From Betaproteobacteria bacterium (GTDB taxonomy: Bacteria; Pseudomonadota; Gammaproteobacteria; Burkholderiales; JAHFRG01), in assembly GCA_023258935.1 (NCBI GenBank), contig JAHFRG010000075.1, positions 1-7,727 of the forward strand: a stretch of 7,727 nt of DNA, given 5' to 3'. The position numbers were made by a program, and so were the translations under genes. Within the stretch, counting starts at the first letter, position 1; every line of letters starts with the position of its first letter. Shown here one piece after another: positions 4,637 to 7,727 of the stretch. The notes beneath the pieces are model-generated. The model did not search any database. It saw only the letters and a program-made list of their open reading frames with translations, and was not told the DNA's origin.

Positions 4637-6973
4637 CTGCGTACTTTTGTGAATCCGCCGCTCGCAAGCGCCGAGCTCGCCGAGCTGCTAACCATGTCGG
4701 GAGTGGAAGTGGAGGCGTTGGAGCCCGCCGCGCCGGCTTTCGACAAGGTGGTGGTGGGGCAAGTAATGTCGGTCAAAAAGCATGCCGATGCCGACCGGCT
4801 GAACCTTTGCGAAGTCAACGTGGGTGCCGGTCCCGCGCTTAGCATTGTGTGCGGCGCGCCTAATGTGAAAGCGGGAATGAAAGCCCCTTGCGCGCTGGAG
4901 GGCGCTCGGCTTCCGGGCCTCACCATCAAAAAAACCAGGGTGCGGGGTGCGGAATCCTCAGGCATGCTCTGTTCGGCACGCGAATTGGGCCTGCCCGGAG
5001 AAAGCTCGGGGCTGCTCGCGCTGCCTGAAGATGCGCCAATAGGCACGGATATTCGCCAATACCTCGAGCTTGATGACAAAATATTCACGCTCAAACTTAC
5101 TCCTAACCGGGCCGACTGCTTAAGTGTTGCTGGCGTGGCGCGCGAAGCCGCGGCAATTACGGCAACCAGCCTGAAAATCGAGCACGTCACACCTTCCCCG
5201 GTGGAAATCAACGACTGCCTACAAGTGAAAGTGGATGAGCCTGAAGCCTGCCCGCGTTACTGCGGCAGGGTGGTGCGCGGCGTCAACCCGGCTGCCGCGA
5301 CACCTTCATGGATGGTGCGCAGGCTGGAGCGCAGCGGCGTGAGGAGCTTGAGCGTTATCGTGGATATAACTAACTACGTGATGCTGGAACTGGGCCAGCC
5401 GTTACACGCCTTTGATCTCGCAAATATCAAGGGAGACATCACTGTGCGTTATGCGCGCAAGGGCGAGGAGCTGCTGCTCCTCAACGACAAAAAACTGCCG
5501 CTGATGCCGGGGCTGCTGGTAATAGCCGACGACGCAAAGCCGTTGGCGCTGGCCGGCATTATGGGCGGGCGGGAAAGCGCGGTCAGCGCGCAGACGCGCG
5601 ACATGTTCCTTGAGAGCGCATTCTTCAGCCCCGAAGCGATCGCGGGAAAACCGCGTATTTTGGGTTTTGCCACCGACTCTTCGCAGCGTTTTGAGCGCGG
5701 CGTGGATTTTGCTATGACCCGCGATGCGCTGGAACGCACAACGCAATTGATATTGCAGATTTGCGGCGGAAAAGCAGGGCCGGTAGCCGAAGCCTGTCAT
5801 GCTTTGCCCAAGCGCGACCCGATACAGCTGAGAGTGGCGCGCGCGCAGCGAGTTCTGGGTATCAAGCTGGGTAAAGAGCAGGTAGGCAGCTTGTTGCGAA
5901 GATTGCAATTCAGTTTTGCAGAGGATCACGAGGCGTTTTACGTGACACCGCACAGCTACCGCTTTGATCTGGCCATTGAGGAAGATTTAATCGAAGAACT
6001 GGCCAGGATACACGGTTACGAAGCCATTCCAGCGACTTTGCCCAAAGCCGTGCAGAACATGCTTCCTGATTCCGAGATTCGCCGCGATGTCGCTGCGCTG
6101 CGCGGTATTCTGGTTGCACGCGATTACCAGGAAATCATCAGCTACAGTTTTGTGGATGCGCAATGGGAGCAGGATTTCTCCGGCAATACCGACCCGGTAC
6201 GGCTCAAAAACCCGCTAGCCGGCCACCTGAGTGTAATGCGCTCAAGCCTGGCGGGCAGCCTGATCGACTGCCTGCGTTTCAATCTCAGCCACAAGCTGCC
6301 GCGCATACGTCTTTTTGAAATCGGGCGTTGTTTTGCTGCTGCCAACGGTAATTACGCACAGCCCGAAAAGCTTGGTGGACTTGCCTACGGTGATAGCCTT
6401 CCCGAGCAATGGGGTGTCCCCGCGCGCCCGGTGGATTTTTTCGATATCAAAAGCGACATTGAAGCCCTGTTCTGGCCTGTTAGCCCGCGTTTTGTTAAAG
6501 CTGAGCACACGGCGCTGCATCATGGAAAATCGTCGCAAATATGGTTGGGCGATAAATCCGTTGGGTGGCTGGGAGAACTCCATCCCAGATGGCAGCAAAA
6601 GTACCAGTTGCCACATGCGCCCCTGCTGTTTGAGGTGGAACTGGAGGCGCTCACCGCCCGTGCGTTGCCGCAGACCGTGGAAGTGTCAAAATTTCCGCTT
6701 GTGCGGCGCGATATTGCGGTAATAGTGGATGCGAGCTTAAGCGTGCAGGCCATTTTGGAGGATTTGCGCACCAAAAAGCCGCCCCAGGTTATCGAAATCG
6801 CATTGTTTGACCTATACCAAGGCAAAGGCGTTGATTCTGGTAAAAAAAGCCTTGCATTCCGCTTATTATTGCAAGATACTCAAAAAACAATGACCGATGC
6901 CGAGGTTGAGGCGGCCATCGCGCAACTGGTTCAAATTCTGCAGCAACAATACCAAGCCAAATTACGTACCTAG
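4616..6973 (+). CDS. pheT: Phenylalanyl-tRNA synthetase beta subunit
   Basis: Beta subunit of PheRS. It binds tRNA-Phe and hydrolyses Tyr-tRNA-Phe. The 785 residues compare with about 795 in E. coli. In order: an N-terminal segment, an EMAP/Arc1p-type tRNA-binding domain (about 40-150, VVVGQVMSVKKHADADRLNLCEV), the B3/B4 editing domain (about 210-390), the B5 domain (about 400-476, with YRFDLAIEEDLIEELARIHGY), the catalytic-like core, and a C-terminal FDX-ACB domain (from about 690, FPLVRRDIAVIV). Editing residues His264, Glu333 and Thr353 are present. Ser355 replaces E. coli Ala356 in the TDxS motif. The ATG at 4616 gives the family start MKFSENWLR but has no Shine-Dalgarno; upstream is a T-rich run at the end of the duplicated palindrome. 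It is separated from pheS by 212 nt instead of the usual short gap, owing to the duplication and palindromes. Confidence 0.97.
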   Translation: MKFSENWLRTFVNPPLASAELAELLTMSGVEVEALEPAAPAFDKVVVGQVMSVKKHADADRLNLCEVNVGAGPALSIVCGAPNVKAGMKAPCALEGARLPGLTIKKTRVRGAESSGMLCSARELGLPGESSGLLALPEDAPIGTDIRQYLELDDKIFTLKLTPNRADCLSVAGVAREAAAITATSLKIEHVTPSPVEINDCLQVKVDEPEACPRYCGRVVRGVNPAAATPSWMVRRLERSGVRSLSVIVDITNYVMLELGQPLHAFDLANIKGDITVRYARKGEELLLLNDKKLPLMPGLLVIADDAKPLALAGIMGGRESAVSAQTRDMFLESAFFSPEAIAGKPRILGFATDSSQRFERGVDFAMTRDALERTTQLILQICGGKAGPVAEACHALPKRDPIQLRVARAQRVLGIKLGKEQVGSLLRRLQFSFAEDHEAFYVTPHSYRFDLAIEEDLIEELARIHGYEAIPATLPKAVQNMLPDSEIRRDVAALRGILVARDYQEIISYSFVDAQWEQDFSGNTDPVRLKNPLAGHLSVMRSSLAGSLIDCLRFNLSHKLPRIRLFEIGRCFAAANGNYAQPEKLGGLAYGDSLPEQWGVPARPVDFFDIKSDIEALFWPVSPRFVKAEHTALHHGKSSQIWLGDKSVGWLGELHPRWQQKYQLPHAPLLFEVELEALTARALPQTVEVSKFPLVRRDIAVIVDASLSVQAILEDLRTKKPPQVIEIALFDLYQGKGVDSGKKSLAFRLLLQDTQKTMTDAEVEAAIAQLVQILQQQYQAKLRT

Positions 6974-6982
6974 GGGGAAGCC

Positions 6983-7285
6983 ATGACACTAACTAAAGCC
7001 GAACTGGCTGATTTGCTGTTTGAAAAAGTCGGCCTCAACAAGCGGGAAGCCAAGGACATGGTGGAATCATTTTTTGAGGAGGTGCGCGCCGCATTGGAAA
7101 AAGGGGAAAGCGTGAAGCTATCCGGTTTCGGCAATTTCCAGTTGCGCGACAAGCCGCAGCGACCGGGCAGAAATCCCAAGACCGGGGAGGAAATCCCCAT
7201 CACCGCGCGGCGCGTGGTGACTTTCCACGCCAGCCAGAAGCTCAAAGCGCTGGTGGAAAAAAGCTACCATGGAAGCAAATCGTAA
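6983..7285 (+). CDS. ihfA: Integration host factor subunit alpha
   Basis: Nucleoid-associated protein that pairs with IHF beta, binds the minor groove and bends DNA sharply in transcription, replication and recombination. The 100 residues match the family. The N-terminal helices (MTLTKAELADLLFEKVGLNKREAKDMVESFFEEVRAAL) form the dimer body. GFGNFQLRDKPQRPGRNPKTGEEIPITARRVVTFHASQKLK is the DNA-binding arm, with the intercalating Pro65 at the same position as in E. coli. The G-rich Shine-Dalgarno (AGGGGGAAG, 6972-6980) overlaps the pheT stop, so it is probably cotranscribed with pheST, as in E. coli. A weak promoter-like pair, TTGCAT (6852-6857) and GATACT (6875-6880) at 17 nt spacing, lies inside pheT but is not convincing. 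Confidence 0.97.
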   Translation: MTLTKAELADLLFEKVGLNKREAKDMVESFFEEVRAALEKGESVKLSGFGNFQLRDKPQRPGRNPKTGEEIPITARRVVTFHASQKLKALVEKSYHGSKS

Positions 7286-7628
7286 GGAAACGCTTCCGCC
7301 GATTCCGGCGAAGCGTTACTTTACCATCGGTGAAGTGAGCGAATTGTGCGGCGTCAAGCCTCACGTTCTGCGCTATTGGGAGCAGGAGTTCACCCAGCTC
7401 AAGCCGGTCAAGCGCCGAGGCAACCGGCGCTACTACCAACATCATGAAGTGTTGCTGATCCGCCGCATCCGCGAGCTGCTGTACGAGCAGGGCTTCACCA
7501 TCAACGGCGCGCGCAGCCGCCTCGACGAAGCAGTGGTCCTTCCTGAAAAACCCGCCACGCCTGGAAAATTCGACTTCGCTTTGATGCGCCGCGAAATCAA
7601 GAGCGTACTCGAAATTCTGCAGCACTAA
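7269..7628 (+). CDS. MerR-family transcriptional regulator, short, unknown target
   Basis: A 119-residue DNA-binding protein. The MerR winged helix-turn-helix occupies about residues 17-85: RYFTIGEVSELCGVKPHVLRYWEQEF contains the HTH with the hallmark LRYWE, followed by RRGNRRYYQHHEVLLIRRIRELLYEQGFTINGARSRL. The remaining C-terminus is short and has no cysteine pair for metal or redox sensing, so the signal is unknown. The ATG overlaps the end of ihfA by 17 nt in another frame, which implies translational coupling and a shared transcript. A small MerR-type gene next to ihfA recurs in Beta- and Gammaproteobacteria as I recall it, so the linkage is conserved although the role is not established. 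The Shine-Dalgarno is weak (GGTGGA about 12 nt upstream). The gene is complete. Confidence 0.9.
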   Translation: MEANRKETLPPIPAKRYFTIGEVSELCGVKPHVLRYWEQEFTQLKPVKRRGNRRYYQHHEVLLIRRIRELLYEQGFTINGARSRLDEAVVLPEKPATPGKFDFALMRREIKSVLEILQH

Positions 7629-7631
7629 TTC

Positions 7632-7726
<95 letters not shown>

Positions 7727-7727
7727 G

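Noticed and set aside
6852..6880. An ihfA promoter inside pheT (TTGCAT, 17 nt, GATACT)
   Set aside because: Only about seven of twelve consensus bases match; such matches are expected by chance. It is mentioned under ihfA only.

Overview
This window is a translation-factor cluster, almost certainly from a betaproteobacterium. The gene order is tRNA-Val(GAC) - thrS - infC - rpmI - rplT - pheS - pheT - ihfA - merR-like - tRNA-Pro(GGG), all on the + strand. The thrS-to-ihfA core is shared with Gammaproteobacteria such as E. coli. The flanking tRNA-Val and tRNA-Pro, the short MerR-type gene after ihfA and the lack of a pheM leader gene before pheS match the arrangement I recall from Betaproteobacteria (Burkholderia, Neisseria, Nitrosomonas relatives). 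The moderately high GC content and the IF3 N-terminus (Ile start, IAPEKELRIN) point the same way. The assignment is from recall, not from a search.

Layout. Positions 1-161 hold a promoter, tRNA-Val with encoded CCA, and a clear intrinsic-terminator hairpin ending only 14 nt before thrS. Positions 176-2092 are thrS, with a good sigma70-like promoter inside its 3' part (1889-1917) that could feed infC. infC (2117-2635) most likely starts at the rare codon AUC behind a strong Shine-Dalgarno. The 166-nt infC-rpmI gap holds a REP-like palindrome overlapping a G-quadruplex motif. rpmI and rplT (L35, L20) are tightly coupled. A hairpin separates rplT from pheS. pheS and pheT encode the two subunits of phenylalanyl-tRNA synthetase. 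ihfA (IHF alpha) follows pheT after 9 nt and overlaps the merR-like gene by 17 nt. An extended -10 promoter then drives tRNA-Pro at the window end.

The genes are ordinary and look intact. They charge tRNAs (ThrRS, PheRS), start translation (IF3), build the 50S subunit (L35, L20) and supply a nucleoid protein (IHF alpha). The unusual part is the pheS-pheT junction. A 130-bp segment running from the last codons of pheS, through an imperfect palindrome, into the first codons of pheT is tandemly duplicated at about 85% identity by my hand count. The duplication has produced a 15-codon chimeric ORF (MKFYEDWLRFLKQFN) made of a PheT N-terminus joined to a PheS C-terminus, lying between the two real genes. 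Each copy of the intergenic palindrome is built from 10-nt phased repeats with A/G mismatches recurring every 10 positions.

I see no CRISPR array, phage, toxin-antitoxin or defence gene. Candidate novelty here is regulatory and structural, in the non-coding joints of a conserved operon.
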